Origin: Hetaerina americana
Taxonomy: Eukaryota > Arthropoda > Insecta > Odonata > Calopterygidae
Length of the DNA stretch: 64,000 nucleotides
Assembly: GCA_022747635.1 (NCBI GenBank)
Contig: JAKTNV010000194.1
Span: forward strand, 339,001-403,000
Reading direction: 5' to 3'
The position numbers and the translations under genes were made by a program. Under the pieces are notes generated by a model that saw only the letters and a program-made list of their open reading frames with translations, had not been told where the DNA came from and ran no database searches. How positions within the stretch are numbered: the first letter of the stretch is position 1; every line of letters starts with the position of its first letter. Of this stretch, positions 42,331 to 55,080 are shown in pieces.

Positions 42331-44890
42331 GTCATCACCTTAAGTGCCATCAAAGCACGCGGAAATTTGGAAACTAAGAAGAAAAAGAACCACAATGAAA
42401 CTACAAGATATTAACTTGCATTGCTGGAAAGATAGCCCAGGCGTGTACACTAATAGGCAATGGTTCGCATTCTTAAATATAATTACATATTTTATGTGTT
42501 TTATACACTCCTTCCCATGTATGGTTAATTTATTCATTCATTTATTTATTATATTACCAACGCGAAGCCCGGGTACATCATGAAATGACTTTCTTGCTTG
42601 CAAGAAAGAAAAACATCTTCAATTGCCATTATATATTTGTGGAGAAAGGAAAGTCAAACTTTTGTATGTCTCCGCACATGTCCAATAATTTGATTTTCCT
42701 TTTCAGTATTTGATCTTTATACCTAATAAACGAAAATATAGTATCCATAGAGCATACTTTATTTCTCTTTAAAATTAGATCTTATTCTCAATCTAATTCG
42801 AAACCTTTCATTCTTCACTTGTTTGTTACTGTTGCCACGGCAACAGCGTCACCAAATGAACGAATCAAAACAAACATTATTGCGTACTTCGGAAACAGCA
42901 TTATTTACACACTCACAGACCACAGGCTTTCCTTTCCAACTGAATGTCATGGAGCAAACTCTTAACGGTATGGCTTCTCATTTGCATAAACAAGGATATG
43001 CTGTTTCAGGTTGCTAATCTTAGTGAATGTATTTTGGAAAGAATGGACGGGTGAGATCTTTTGTGAGATATATGCCTTTTAAATTTGGAGAACACCTAAT
43101 TACATACCCAACAATAATACTTGCTGCTGAGATAGTCATGTTTTAATTGATTTGGGCTTTGCTTGAATTTACTGCAGTATCAATCTCTGTAGAAAATATA
43201 TTTGTAAATGTTCCTTTTTGAAGTAGTTAAGATCTATGTTTTTGGTAGAATTGAACGGGAGTCAAGTGTCAAACGACAGCTATAAACATCGTCAATAATG
43301 TTTAGAAAATAGTATTATTTCACATGCGCAATGATCAAACGATACATTGAGTCAAAATCATTCTAAATGGATTGTTAAAATACAATGGTTATAAATAGGA
43401 AGATTCGATATTTAAGTAGTTAACGCAAAATTAGATTTTTATTGTGTACTGTAGTGAGGGACCATTTTATTTAATATGCTGAATCAATTCGCAAGTACAC
43501 CTATTAACGCCACAAATCCCTTGCTGTTGTGAAATACTCCTTTTTAATTATGGTGATTGTGACGTCAATTCATTTCTTCTTCTACATTCTGTTCGATTGG
43601 CATTGCTTCTATTCTTGAAAATGCCATTATTTAAGGATACAAGTGTGACCTTTATATTTCAAATGCATTTAATGTACTCACTTTCACAGCAAACCGATAA
43701 TGGTTGATTATATGCAGTTTAATTGAGTACACTATGCATTTAGACGGGCTTTATTTTTATGCAAATTCAGAATCAATGGAAACAAAATTTAATAAAATAT
43801 TGGAGCAATGTAAGACAATAAGAAGTCTCCTTGAATTTGAGTGTTTGTGTACAATAATTAAAAATGTTTAACATCACCAATATAATGGCACGCTCGTTTA
43901 AACTGTTAAATTCTCATTAAGTATGATGAGCGATCATGCATCTATTATCCTTTGATTATGGAGAATTTAGTAAACCAAAATGTGCAAACATAATAAAATG
44001 GCACCCATCATAATTCTGCCAAATTTCCTTGAAGAATTAGCAGTTTTAATGTAGCGCTCTTGGATTTATTTTCATGAATTCACCAAACTCAAAGGATTTC
44101 ATTTCCACCTTACTCATCTCTCAATAAACAATCAGTGTTACAAAAACAGCGTAAAAAAACAGTTAGTTTTACATTTGAATGTCCACAATATGAAATGCGC
44201 TGTAAGTTGATGAAATTCCACAAAAAATAGTATTATTTAGATTTGCTCTACCCCTCATGGTGTATAATCATGACTCCACTGCTAATTAAAAATGGTCTGC
44301 AGAAATCACGTTGTGGCGTATTAGCAAGGGAGCAAAAGTCTCTCTTGTGTAGTAGCAAGATTCGTATGATATGTTTTGGGAAATGAACCCATAACTCATC
44401 ACTGTAATTCAAATGACATGGAAAGAGGACATGGCCAAGTGTTAAACGATACTCATTTGAAATGAGAAAGGTGAGCTTTAATCAGTTCATTACAGATCTG
44501 ACTGATGTGAGTCTCCCTGTTAAGTTTCCTATCTATATTAATTCCTAGTATTTTAGAATTTTCAACATCAGTACATTTTTATATACTATAACTGCATACA
44601 TAATGCTGAGTTTTGTTAGTATTTAAACGTAAATGATTAATATGAAACCTGCCTGCTTAGCCTGTCTTTGAGTGGCTATGAATCGTACCTTTGCATCTTC
44701 TAGATTTTGACATTTTTGCACACAAAAAGCATAATAAGCATATGAAACATATGAAGGTTTAATTTTACAGGGCAAATCATTAATCATGATGATACCCAAA
44801 ATAGCTTAAAGACTAGAAGTTCTTCATGAAAAGATGGGCATTGAAATTATTATTGGAAGCCGAATGAGGCCATGTCTTTATGGACAAACA
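42331..44890. repeat. AT-rich repeat family R (copy 2)
   Basis: A near-identical counterpart of 10027-12600. Differences are scattered substitutions and 1-3 base indels. It ends near 44885 inside the sequence corresponding to 12590, where unrelated LINE sequence begins; the RTE junction of copies 1 and 3 is absent here. Confidence 0.8.
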
Positions 44891-45109
44891 CAATGCAAAC
44901 AAGAAATTTGCCACTTGTTTCCTTCACAAACCCACCACAAACTCAAGTCATCATTCTGACGGCATTAACTTCATTCTTCCCTGATTCTATCGAAGCATCA
45001 GAATGCTATCGGTCGTATCCAAGCTGAACCAAACCATTGAAGCTGATGAGAAGTTTGACAAAAAACATAAGGTGCGCATTATTTATGTTCACTGAATAGC
45101 TAGTTTAAT

Positions 45110-45870
45110 GTACATTAATCAGGTAACTACCATGGAAATGGGAAACAGAAGGTAAATAGAAACCTAATTTAACAAAGTTCAAGGATGCAACCTCTTGCCA
45201 GCAATATTCAACAAATGCATCTATGGAAGAGACAAATTGAAGGAAACACAAAAATCGGGCTTCAAAGGACCCAAGGATAAATGACGAAGCAATCAACATG
45301 CTCCGGTTTGCAGATGAAATAGAAGTAGCAACGAAAACGCAAGAGGACCTGAAAGCTAATCTGAATATTATGGACCAACTTCTTGGAGAATATAATATGA
45401 GCACAACAAGAAGAAAACGAAATCCTTGTGCGCGTGGAAGAGAAGAAGCTTAATCCAGATATCGCCAATTGAGGAGTGAAACTGGACCAAGTGGAATCCT
45501 TCTTTCATCTACTTGTTGGGCAGTAATATAGTAACATGGGATGGAAGAAGTTCGACCGACGTTAAGAAAGAATAGCCCAGGCAAAGAGGACGTTCATTGA
45601 GAAAAGGCTATTACTACGTTCAAAGAATATAAGATTGCAAACAAGGAAGCAGATGGTCAAAACGTTTGTGTGGAGCATTGCATTCTATGGATCAGAGCCA
45701 TGGAATAGCAAAAAAGATCCTGCAAGGATGGCCAAAAGACCAGTACATGGAAGGGCAAATTGAGAAGAACATAAAACAGCAAACCTATCAAAGGGAAATG
45801 ATGCTTAATAGTGAAGAATGGAGGGCCTGCAGTAAACCAATCTTAGGATTGTTATACTGATGTTGATGAT
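45110..45870 (+). pseudogene. LINE reverse transcriptase remnant, heavily decayed
   Basis: Plus-strand broken frames read VQGCNLLPAIFNKC near 45178 and MLRFADEIEVATKTQEDL near 45298 (RT motif C; second Asp replaced by Glu). Then LLGEYNMS, RTFIEKRLLLRSKNIRLQ and VKTFVWSIAFYGSEPW near 45660 follow. This order is that of RTE/Jockey-type RT palm, thumb and C-terminus. At least four frame changes. It differs from the RTE family of this window (RFADDQALVCQ) and is a further LINE type. 44891-45109 shows no reliable gene. Confidence 0.65.
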
Positions 45871-45989
45871 GATTTGCTAGTTAACTTTTTAAAGTCAAAT
45901 AACTCACATTTACCCCGTGTTTCATAATCATCATTTCTATATCATAGTACCATATCTATATCATACCAAATAAATATTATATTACTCCA

Positions 45990-46705
45990 AACAAAACAAA
46001 AAATCCCGCATTCTCCTCTACATCAGGTCCCTCTTCAGCTCTGAGTACTTCCTTCCTCCCTTCATCCCGTCCAACATCCCTATCCTGTTCCTTCCCTTTC
46101 CTTGCTTGCCTCACATTCTCCCCTCTATTACCATCTTGAACAGTCCCCTGTCTGTCAATATGCCCTTCATCCGTTTTTACTGCCTTATTAGGATTTCTCC
46201 CAACCAACCCCTCTCTTCACCCACCATACCAAGTACTTTCTCATTGGTTTTCTTCTCGGTCCATTTCACCTTCTCCATTTTCTCCACACCCACATGTCAA
46301 AAGCCTCCAGTCCACGACTATCCTCCTGCTTCAATGACCACATTTCCTTTCCAAACTCTGCACCATATCAAAAGTTTCACGAGTCTTTTTTTAATATCCT
46401 TACTCAACGTCCCATTCGTCAACTCTCTCCACCTTATGAAAGCCTCTGTGCCTAGCGTAATTCTTCTCCATACGTCCCTACTACTTTGACCGTATTGGTC
46501 CAAAATGCTTCAGAGATACGTCAACTATTCCACCTGCATTAGTTTTTGCCCTCCTATTTTCATGTTTAGCTTAGCTTTTTTATTTCTAGAAAATTGCATA
46601 AACTTGGTTTTATTAATTTTGTTTCTCATCCCATATCTGTCCCACTGGATCTCCAATTCACTCAGCAAACCTTACAACCCCTTCTCTGACTGACAAACTA
46701 AAGCT
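45990..46705 (-). mobile_element. RTE-type LINE copy 5, 3' end
   Basis: The minus-strand 3' part of the RTE family corresponds to 12725-13355 but extends further to a 3' end near 45993 that is shared with copy 2. It is cut at 46705 in the RT region, where gypsy copy D leader sequence begins. Confidence 0.75.
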
Positions 46706-47573
46706 TAATTAATTTATTTTTTCATACTCCGTGTGTATCCTTTACCCATGCTTGGGCTAATTGATGGTTCCTGATGAAGTGATCCTTAGTTTAATTGTGC
46801 ACAGAGATTCGCAATGAGGTTATAGCACGTGTTTTAAAATAATAATTCGTTAGGTCAGCACAGATTAGCAAATCCCACCTGTCCAAGGAAATACGGAACT
46901 TCCGATTTAAAGAGGTACACGGACACATGATAATCTCTGAGACACTGTCACGTACACTGAATAAATCACTAGTCCAACCGTGCAACCCCTCACCTGACAC
47001 CAATATGTCGCGAGGGGGGTTTCTATGGTGCAACACAAAGGGTATCGTGGAAGGTCAGAGTAACTACACCGAGTATTACCCAAGCAGCCATATATTACCT
47101 ACCGTTATTCATAATGCACCATTAACATAGGTATAAGCAAATTATGGATGGCTAGACCCTCGGTAAACCAACGCAAGTGCGGACAGAATTAAAATGGCAG
47201 AAAATTACCTGGAATAGGGTAAATGCAGGGTGGACGCGGTCACGAAACACATAACCTAGGCAGAGCCCTCGTCCGTCGGAAAGGAAGGGAGTATTGCAGG
47301 GTGGACGAGGTTAAACGAACGTAACCTAGGCAGAGCCCTCGTCCGAAGTTTAGTCAGGAATAGGACACACTGTCGCGACAAGCGCAACATAGCCGAAGCA
47401 TCGTGCCCTACCGGTCACCGCCAGATAACCAACTGACTGCTTTTTGCCCGGCAATCAGGGCTTTTATACCCAATTTAGGAGTCAGGGGAGGAATACTTTT
47501 GAAACATTGTCTTTGGTCACGTGGGACATTCGCAGGAGCCAGGGAAGGAGTACCATGTCGCATACTTGCGACA
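46706..47573 (-). mobile_element. Gypsy copy D: leader, primer site and 5' LTR
   Basis: Leader 46706-46985, primer site CCCCTCACCTGACACCA at 46986-47002 and LTR 47006-47573 (568 bp), with TGTCGCGAGG and TTGCGACA ends. A TATAAAAG box on the element strand is at 47461-47468, and two 71-bp units are at 47226 and 47297. It matches copy B at 27160-28110. Gag and the rest are missing; the break at 46706 falls at CTTAATTAATTTATT. Confidence 0.85.
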
Positions 47574-48560
47574 ATAGATATAAAGTTTTGCAAAGTTACC
47601 ATCTAGAATTTCGTTCAAGTAAAATGAGCTCTGTTGTTTAAAATATTAAATCTTCCTATTTACACCACACATGGAAAGAATGGACTGGTGAGATCTTTTA
47701 TGAAACATATACCTTTTAATTTCTGGAGAACATCAAATTACATTCACGACAAGATTACCAGCTGCTGAGATAGTTGTCTTTTAATTTGTTCTGATCATAA
47801 ACTCTGCTTGAATTGACTGGAGTATCCATCTAAGCGTAGAAAATATATATGTTAATGCTCCTTTTTGAAGTAAGTATGGTCTATGTTTTGGATGGAATTG
47901 AACAGGAATCAAGTGCCAACCTACAGCTGTAAACAGTGTCAATATAAATTGAAAATAATACTTAATAATGTATTCCATGATCAACCAATACATTGAGACC
48001 AAATTATTCAAAGTGGATTTTTAAAATACAATTTATTGAAAGATTCAATATTGAAAAATTAAACATAAAATAAACTGTATTTAATACACGCTCGGTAGAA
48101 GATAGGGCTTCTTAAGTTATTTCCATAGCCATTTTGCAATTACCCAATTGGGTGCCACAAATCACATATTATGAAGCACTCCTTTTTAATTACAGTGTTT
48201 GTAAAATGAATTCATTTCTTCATCTTCATTATATTTGATTGGCATCTATTGGCTTAGAAATGCCATTTATTTTAGAATATAAGCATGACATATAAAAGTC
48301 AATTGTTTTAAATGCACGCGATTTCAAAGCCAATTAATAATGACTGATTCCATACAGATTCATTGAGTATATTTTATTTATTTTTACAGGCTTTATTTTC
48401 ATAAAATATTCAGAATAAATCAAAACAGATTTCTATGAAATATTGGAACAGTTTAAGATGATGAGAAGTCTCCTGGAATTATAAAGTTTGTTTTAAAAAA
48501 TTATAAAATATCAAACGAATTTAATGGCAGACTCATTTAAACAGTTATTAATTCATTTAT
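47574..48560. repeat. AT-rich repeat family R, second subfamily (copy 2)
   Basis: The same 73 bases follow the LTR as in copy B. Then comes sequence matching 28736-29434, with 28184-28735 absent. Beyond 48350 it continues the family (compare 11400-11600), where the 29 kb copy is interrupted by Jockey-B. Confidence 0.7.
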
Positions 48561-48638
48561 GCATTCATTGTCATTTAATTTTGGACAATTTATAAACTCA
48601 AATTAAAACAAACATATTAAATATTAATCTTCATTACC

Positions 48639-48878
48639 TCAGAATAAAACAACCAGAAACGGACATATTTTCCCAGATTTATGAAGAAGGTTTGATTGCC
48701 CAATTGCTTGATGCGTGAGTGTTGTGGTGTCCGATGGATTCCCAGCAACATCACTAATCACTACTTCCAAGATTTCCTTTGACTGCTTCCCATCCTGTTC
48801 ATTTAGAGATTGATGAAACTGCTGGAATTCTTCAATGCTTTCGGGCATTAATTGATCATTACTCAATTGAACTAATAA
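48639..48878 (-). CDS. Candidate host exon or captured coding fragment
   Basis: After a good acceptor on the minus strand (GATTTCCACAG|TT) 80 codons stay open to TGA 48639-48641. The frame includes QLSNDQLMPESIEEFQQF, QSLNEQDGKQSKEILEVV and DVAGNPSDTTTLTHQAIG. Composition is polar and protein-like. It lies just upstream of the piggyBac remnant but on the other strand. Function unknown; no partner exon found. Confidence 0.3.
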   Translation of the reverse strand, partial: LLVQLSNDQLMPESIEEFQQFHQSLNEQDGKQSKEILEVVISDVAGNPSDTTTLTHQAIGQSNLLHKSGKICPFLVVLF

Positions 48879-49079
48879 CTGTGGAAATCAAGTTATATGG
48901 TGACCACTGTTCTGATTCTTTTGTTTAAAAAAAATCAAGTTTTATAGATTGGTAGTGTATAAATACTGATGAAATTAGTGTGTTGTTTTGCATTGATCAT
49001 TCTTCATAAAACTATGAGCAAACAAGTTCAAGAATGATATTTGTCAAAGAGGCAGAACATTCTCACTCCATTCTCTTCA

Positions 49080-50520
49080 AATCTTATGCCATAGCATAGA
49101 TATGTGCTCGTCAAACACTATCTGCATTTTGCAGACAATGGTACCTTTATGAGGGATAGACATCCTTGTGTCAAGCTGAATGAAATTAGCCCTCTGCTTG
49201 TATTTCTCAACAAAAAGTTCTCAAGTTTGTTGACACCTGAGAGGAAGATTTCTATTGATAAAAATGTTATTCTGTACAAGGATGAGCTCTCACTGATGCA
49301 GTATGCTTCCCTGAAAGGAGCCAGATTTGGGGAGGAAACGTTTAGATTTGCTAAGCCTATGTCTGGATATATATGGTCATTTAATATTATTTCTACAGGA
49401 AAAAGGTGGGTCATGATAGTCCAGGTGGGTAGAGCATTGGACTATTGACCGGAGGGTCCTGAGTTCAAACCCCAGGCAAGGCACTCAGGGCACCTGATGC
49501 TCCACTCAAGCTATGTGATTTTTTCTGGTACCAATCTTCGTGGTAAACCTTATCTGCCACAGTGAAAGTAACTGGCTCCCCTTAATACCCTGATGTGTGA
49601 ATTTCACAGACTGTATAGAGCTAAGTACTGGGTGAACTCTACCTTCACCCATAAACCGACCTTCCAGCATTGATTACTGTGTTTATGGTACACAGGAAAT
49701 GGTCAGTATTGAACGTGGAATATACCAATCTTCCTAATACATCCTTAGATTGTGATAGCAGTAATGAAACCTCTGCTAGGTCAAAGATTATGTCCTGACT
49801 GCAGACAACTATTACACCTCCTCATAGCTGGCTGATTTATTGGCTATGAAAGGAACCGATAGACATGGGACATTGAGAATTAAAAGGAAGGAAGTACTAG
49901 ATGACGTATAGACTAAAGAAGTTGAAAAAGGAGGAATTGGTTGCCCTCCAGCAAGGCAAAGTGATTGCTGTGAATTGGGAAGATAAGAAGGCCGTCAAGT
50001 CTCTGTACCCTTTACAGTACATAATACGGAATTTGTGGAATATAAATGAAAAGGATATGGTGCTTTAAAAGCCAAAAGTTGCTGTTGTGTACAATAATAC
50101 AATAGGTGGAGTAGAAAGGGAAGATCAGCACCTGAGAAATTTCCCCATTATGAAAAAAGGGGGCAATAAATATTTTAAACATTTTTCACTTGTTGGACCA
50201 GGGCACATGGAATGGATTTCTGTTGCAGAGAAAGGGTGGTGGACCAAAGGGTAAGTTCAGAATTTAGAATCAAACTAGTGGAAGATGTAATTGAAGGGTA
50301 CATTGCATATGATATAACATGTGAGGGTAGAAGGCCTTCAGTAGAACCAAATCCTTGATCCTCTATGTAAGTTACAATTTCCCAAGTATATTCCACCTAC
50401 AGAGAAGAAGGAAGAGCTTTGTAGGATGTGTGCAGTTTGTTGTGCCAAAATGGATGGAACAAGCAAAAAGATTGGAAAAGAAGCGAGATGCCATTTCCAA
50501 GCATGTCACAGCCGCTAAGA
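49080..50520 (+). pseudogene. piggyBac-type transposase, broken by SINE
   Basis: The DDE_Tnp_1_7-type order is visible: HFADNGTFMRDRH, LLTPERKISIDKNVIL (first catalytic Asp) and QYASLKGARFGEETF, then the SINE at 49403-49691. After it come VALQQGKVIAVNWEDKKAV (second Asp region), KPKVAVVYNNTIGGVEREDQ and FRIKLVEDVIEGYIAYD. A Cys-rich end follows: CRMCAVCCAKMDGTSKKIG and CHFQACHS. In GGVEREDQ the usual GGVDxxDQ Asp is Glu (GAA 50114-50116). Frame changes occur at least five times. No TTAA-flanked terminal repeats were found. The N-terminus before 49080 is not recognised. Confidence 0.85.
49403..49691 (+). mobile_element. tRNA-derived SINE, 289 bp, 8-bp TSD
   Basis: The insertion is flanked by ACAGGAAA at 49395-49402 and 49692-49699. 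The tRNA-like head contains box A-like GTGGGTAGAGCATTGGAC and box B-like GAGTTCAAACCCC. The body ends in TTGATTACTGTGTTTATGG. RNA polymerase III transcription is expected for this class. A tail fragment of the same family lies at 40836-40905. Confidence 0.8.
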
Positions 50521-50529
50521 ACAGACATG

Positions 50530-51090
50530 TGTTTTTATGAACGGGAGGAGATTTTCGTGTGTTTTAAAAATATGGTTAAAAGAATTCGTAAATCATGCCT
50601 TAAGTTTCTACGTCATTTCATTTTAATCCCCATGTTGTTTCGTCATCCTGTTTTTCAACAGGAATTAATAATTATAAATCGTCGATGACTTCATTTGCGT
50701 GTGACTGATCCTGAGCAACTTTCATTTGCCGCTTTGTTTGTAATTCAAATTTCGAAAATTATGAAGAAGAGTTGCTGTTTCTCTCGCTTTTAATACACAA
50801 AACATTCTATATAAAAATAATTTAATTAGAATGTGCCAATTGCAAATTGCCATACATTCTCAATCGTTTTCACTCTGAATATTTTGATTATGCTGATTAA
50901 ATTGTAAACAATTTCTTTCACTTTTTCCACGTTTTTTCATTGGTGCGTTGTTGATGCAAAAGAAGAATGGGGGTCCTGCTACCGACCGACCAATCGATGC
51001 TTATGGACTGCGCCGTTAGGTGCATCTTATACCAATATCCAGCTATGATGATCAATGGTCATAGGATATAAGTGGTTCATGGGGGAAGTT
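50530..51090. other. Unassigned spacer
   Basis: No gene or repeat was recognised between the piggyBac end and the Jockey-B 3' end. Confidence 0.5.
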
Positions 51091-51141
51091 GAGCTAGTGA
51101 GTATATTTTAGTGCAGTTTGTGACAGTATTATATTTGGAGA

Positions 51142-53093
51142 TTATGACTGCCCATTTATGCTTGCTTTAGCACAATTGTATCTGAAATGGGGATTATCAG
51201 GGTAATCCCATAAAGGTTCTAATAATGGGTTACCAGTATTTCCTATTGCTTGTTGAAATGACGTGGCTAGGTCGCTTAGATATGTTGGAAGGTCCGGTAT
51301 TTTTAGATCCATGTGAATATCTGAGTTTCTTACAAACCAGGCGTCGTTGGCAAGGGTTCGTAGAGTATTATTTTGGAAGCGTGTCAATTTATTCAATTTG
51401 GTTGCGGCTATTGAACCCCAGGCTGGGTAGCCTTCAGATAGGGGGTATCATAGATTTAAATAACAGTACCTTGGTGAGAAGACAAAGGGGACTGGTGCAT
51501 TTTATGAAGGGAAAAAATAAGAAAGCGGCTGAATTGGCCTTGTCGAGTGCATATTGAGTGTGTGCTTGCTGGTAGGTTTACTAAGTCCATTTGTACACCA
51601 AGAAATTTAGCCAATGATGCCTGGGGGATTATTTCCCTGCGATAGTGGATAGGAGTGATGTGAGGATTCTTCCATTTTCTGGCGTAGTTTACGTTTATGC
51701 TTTTTGTGGTGTTTATGGTTAGTTTCCAATTGGTCATCCACTCTGCTATGCTCTTAAGGTGTTCTTGGATATTTTTGCGGCGTGATTTGGGTCAAAGGAA
51801 GTCGACGCTATAGCTGAGTCATCCGCATAGAGGTAGGTTTTGGGTCGGGGTGGGGTCGTTAATGTACAGGTTGAATAGGACAGGTGACAAAATTGATCCT
51901 TGAGGAAAGCCTGCGGATATGGACCGGGTAGTTGATTTGGCATTGTTAAGGGCTACAAAGAACGTGCGGTTTGAAAGAAAGAAAGGGATTTGATAGGTGT
52001 TTATCTGTGGGCTCGGGTCCATACCAAATTGTCGTTATGTGAGAGTGAACTTATTTTCTCTTGCCAAGTTTTTTCCTAATGTGTTCTAGTTTTGGATGTT
52101 ACAAGTTTTCGAAGTGCACAGAAGCCGATTTTATCTTGGCGGAGATGAGTGCGTTGCCATGAGGGCTCTGGCCTTGTTTCTAAGGGAAGTTATGCGCAAA
52201 ATATCTTGAGGTAGTGTGGCACCAGCGATGGAGGTCGGAGAAGGAGGGTAGCAAGAGCGAAGAATGATTTTGGTTAAGGTGCTTGTGAAATCTTGAGCCG
52301 CTTTCTCTATGCTGTCTGGAGTGCTAGCAGGAGATGGGACAAGATTAATGGCCAAGCAGTTTTCTTTAAATAGTTTCAAATTAACTCTTCTAGTTGGTTC
52401 TGGTTGTATGGAGGAGTGTAGGAACGCAGTAAAATATGGGGCAGTGGTCCGAGGCTGAGTTATCTAGGTTAAGGATTTGGAATGCGATATCTGCGGATAA
52501 GGGAACTACATCCAGGATATCGGAGGAGTGGGGGTGATGATGGAAGTGGGTAGGGAAAGGTGGTGAGTGAATTGCAATATTTTTGGTAATTAGGAGCTTA
52601 TGAAGGGCTCGCCCTCGTGTGATAGTGGTTTTGCAACCCCAGGCAGAATGTTTGGCGTTTAAGTCACCACCTTTTATGAGCTTTGGGTGCAGTAGGGATG
52701 AGAGCGCTGATAAGCCAGGGGCGTCTGACTTTGAGGATGAAGGTGGAAAGTAGGCTGACCAAATGTTAAGGGTCCCAGTAACTCCTTTTATTGCTTTTCC
52801 AGCGAGTTCCAGTTTTTGGGTGGGTGGGGGTTGAAGTTATGTGAAGAGTAGGTTAGTTTTGGATAGGATCATGACCCCGCAATCAGGATCATTGGCTCTT
52901 TATCTTCTGATTGTAGAGTAATTTGGACAATTAAATGTTTGGCTATTATAAAGTTTGGTTCCTTGAAGAAGGATGATGTCTGGATAATGATTTGTTATTA
53001 GGAGGTTTAGCTCTTCTTTTTGTTTTTTATGCAATTTATGTTCCATTGTAGACTTTTAAGGAAGTGGTTGTTTATTTGTGAATTAGGCACCAT
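51142..53093 (-). pseudogene. Jockey-B copy 2 ORF2, RT fingers deleted
   Basis: The minus-strand ORF2 starts at ATG 53093 (MVPNSQINNHFLKSLQW). The endonuclease keeps GGDLNAK (GAC 52663-52665) and SASDHCPIFY. The linker ends at EKISSLSHNDNLVW near 52020 and passes directly into QINTYQIPFFLSNRTFF, so most of the RT fingers and motif A are deleted. Then come SAGFPQGSILSPVLFNLYIND, LYADDSAIAS (catalytic Asps intact, about 51830) and the Jockey C-terminus FQNNTLRTLANDAWFVRNSD. At least five frame changes. Confidence 0.8.
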
Positions 53094-53299
53094 TTACAAG
53101 TTGAAGAAGGGCTGGTATAAGGTCATTGGTGATGATGCTAATAAGGGTTTTCCTCTCAGTAGGAGAGAGAAGTTTGGTAATTATGCTCAATAGAGCAGTT
53201 CTTGTATTTGCGGTTGATGATTGGTCATCGATTGAGGGAGAGTGTTCTCCAGAGGGTGGCGGAAGGTGTTCATCAGAGGTTGGGGGAGAGTTAAGAGAT

Positions 53300-54090
53300 G
53301 ATTGAGGGGTTCACAGCCAAACTGTCAGCTATCAAAAGAGCCCTAAAAGACATAAGAGAATGTAATGGCTCTTCTCTAATCTGTTCGCACTCATTGATTT
53401 CCCTATAATCCATATCAGTCTTGTCATCGATGCACCTGATGGTTCAGGAGATCTATTACACCCTGTGGTCATTTCAGATAAAGGGGAAGTAGGTATCCTC
53501 TATATGGACTGCTGGTCATGTGGGAATACCAGGCATTGAAAAAGCTGGCAAAGCAGCAAAGGAAGCCCTGGTCAATCTCAAAACCGACTCAACATTGCTT
53601 CCTGTGGTGGACGTCGGGGCTGCCTTGCGGAATTTGGTTCGGAACCAGTGGAAGGAAGCTTGGTGATTCTTGCAAAACAAGGAATTTAAGGCCATTAATT
53701 GGGTTATTTTGACAGCGCCCTCTTCCATCTGGAACATTCCGAGGGAAGAGGTCAGGATCATGCGCCTGAGAATCGGGCACTTAGCCCTCACGCACTCTTT
53801 ATGGAGACAAAAATGCAACCTTGCTGCAATGTTTGTAACTTGCGCCTGATTGTGACTCAGAAATAAATTATAAAAGGCCAGATACCTTTTTTAAAATGAG
53901 AGGTAATTTAAGCAATAGTTTAGGAGAGGACCCCAACTTTTTTAGTAAGGTTTCCGAGTTTTTAAAGGAAACTGCCCTGAACGGACAACTTGAGTTTCCG
54001 TTTCTTTATTTTTAAATAATTTTGTTTTTAACTATTTATGTTTTTTTATACATTGATGTATTTATCAAAATTGGATTGAGGTTTTAAATG
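53300..54090 (+). mobile_element. I-type LINE 3' end (copy 3)
   Basis: It matches copy 1 over its full length, including the upstream junction with Jockey-B. Motifs AGHVGIPGIEKAGKAAKEA, LRNLVRNQWKEAW and LRIGHLALTH are better kept than in copy 1. Confidence 0.65.
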
Positions 54091-54109
54091 TTTTAAAAAG
54101 TGGTGCAAA

Positions 54110-54345
54110 AAGAACCACTATTACTACGGGTTGGTTTCTTTGGGTAAGACCATTGCCTTCAGCTGAGAGATCTCAATGAAAATGTTGGTTAGTACGGAAG
54201 AGAGGGGTGATCCCATGGCTGCACTTTCATGATGTTCAATGTGCTTATCATTCCAAAGGAAGTATGAGTTCCTGAGGCAGGATTTGCGAGGTCCAGGTTA
54301 ATCCTTAGCTAATTCCTGTTAGGTGAGGTTTTTGATGAGTAGCAT
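54110..54345 (-). mobile_element. Penelope-like type 1 RT fragment (copy 3), short
   Basis: It corresponds to 9590-9790. At 54345, after TAGCATG, sequence jumps to the equivalent of position 11976, removing about 2.2 kb including the hairpin. Confidence 0.7.
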
Positions 54346-55080
54346 GCTAATTAAAAATGTTCTGCAGAAATCACGTTGCGGTGTTTTAGCAAGGGAGCAA
54401 AAATCTCTCTTGTGTAGTAGCAAGATTCGTATGATATGTTTTGGGAAATGAACCCATAACTCATCACTGTAATTCAAATGACATGGAAAGAGGACATGGC
54501 CAAGTGATACTCATTTGAAATGAGAAAGTTGAGCTTTAATCAGTTCATTACAGATCTGACTGATGTGAGTCTCCCAGTTAAGTTTCCTATCTATAAATAA
54601 TTCCTAGTAGTTTAGAATTTTCAACATCAGTACATTTTTATATACTATAACTACATACAATATGCTGAGTTTTGTTATTATTTAAACATAAATGATTAAT
54701 ATGAAACCTGCCTGCTTAGCCTGTCTTTGAGTGGCTCTGAATCGTACCTTTGCATCTTTTAGATTTTGATATTTTTGCACACAAAAAGCATAATAAGGAT
54801 ATAAAACATATGTAAGTTTAATTTTACAGGGCACACCAGTAATTTTGATGATACCAAAAATAGCTCAAAGACTAGAAATTCTTCATGAAAATATGGGCAT
54901 TGAAATTATTATTGGAAGCCGAATGAGGCCATGTCTTTATGGACAAATTAACCCTAGAACTATTAAAAATTTAAGAGATATTAGGTAAATCAGACTGTTG
55001 TGCTAAGATACAATTTTCAAGGAAATAATGAAATTAACTCCTAATAATAATAATCTAGAAGGAACTTGAATCCTTAAATG
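54346..55080. repeat. AT-rich repeat family R (copy 3), 3' part
   Basis: It matches 11976-12715 and leads into an RTE element at the same junction as copy 1. Confidence 0.8.

Noticed and set aside
42344..42583. Short frame shared by three repeat R copies (MPSKHAEIWKL...)
   Set aside because: The frame is conserved only because the DNA is nearly identical. The inverted copy at 39.7 kb does not keep it, and no motif is seen.
49408..49482. A second tRNA gene
   Set aside because: It has the tRNA-like box A/B order but poor stem pairing and is the head of a 289-bp SINE with a TSD.
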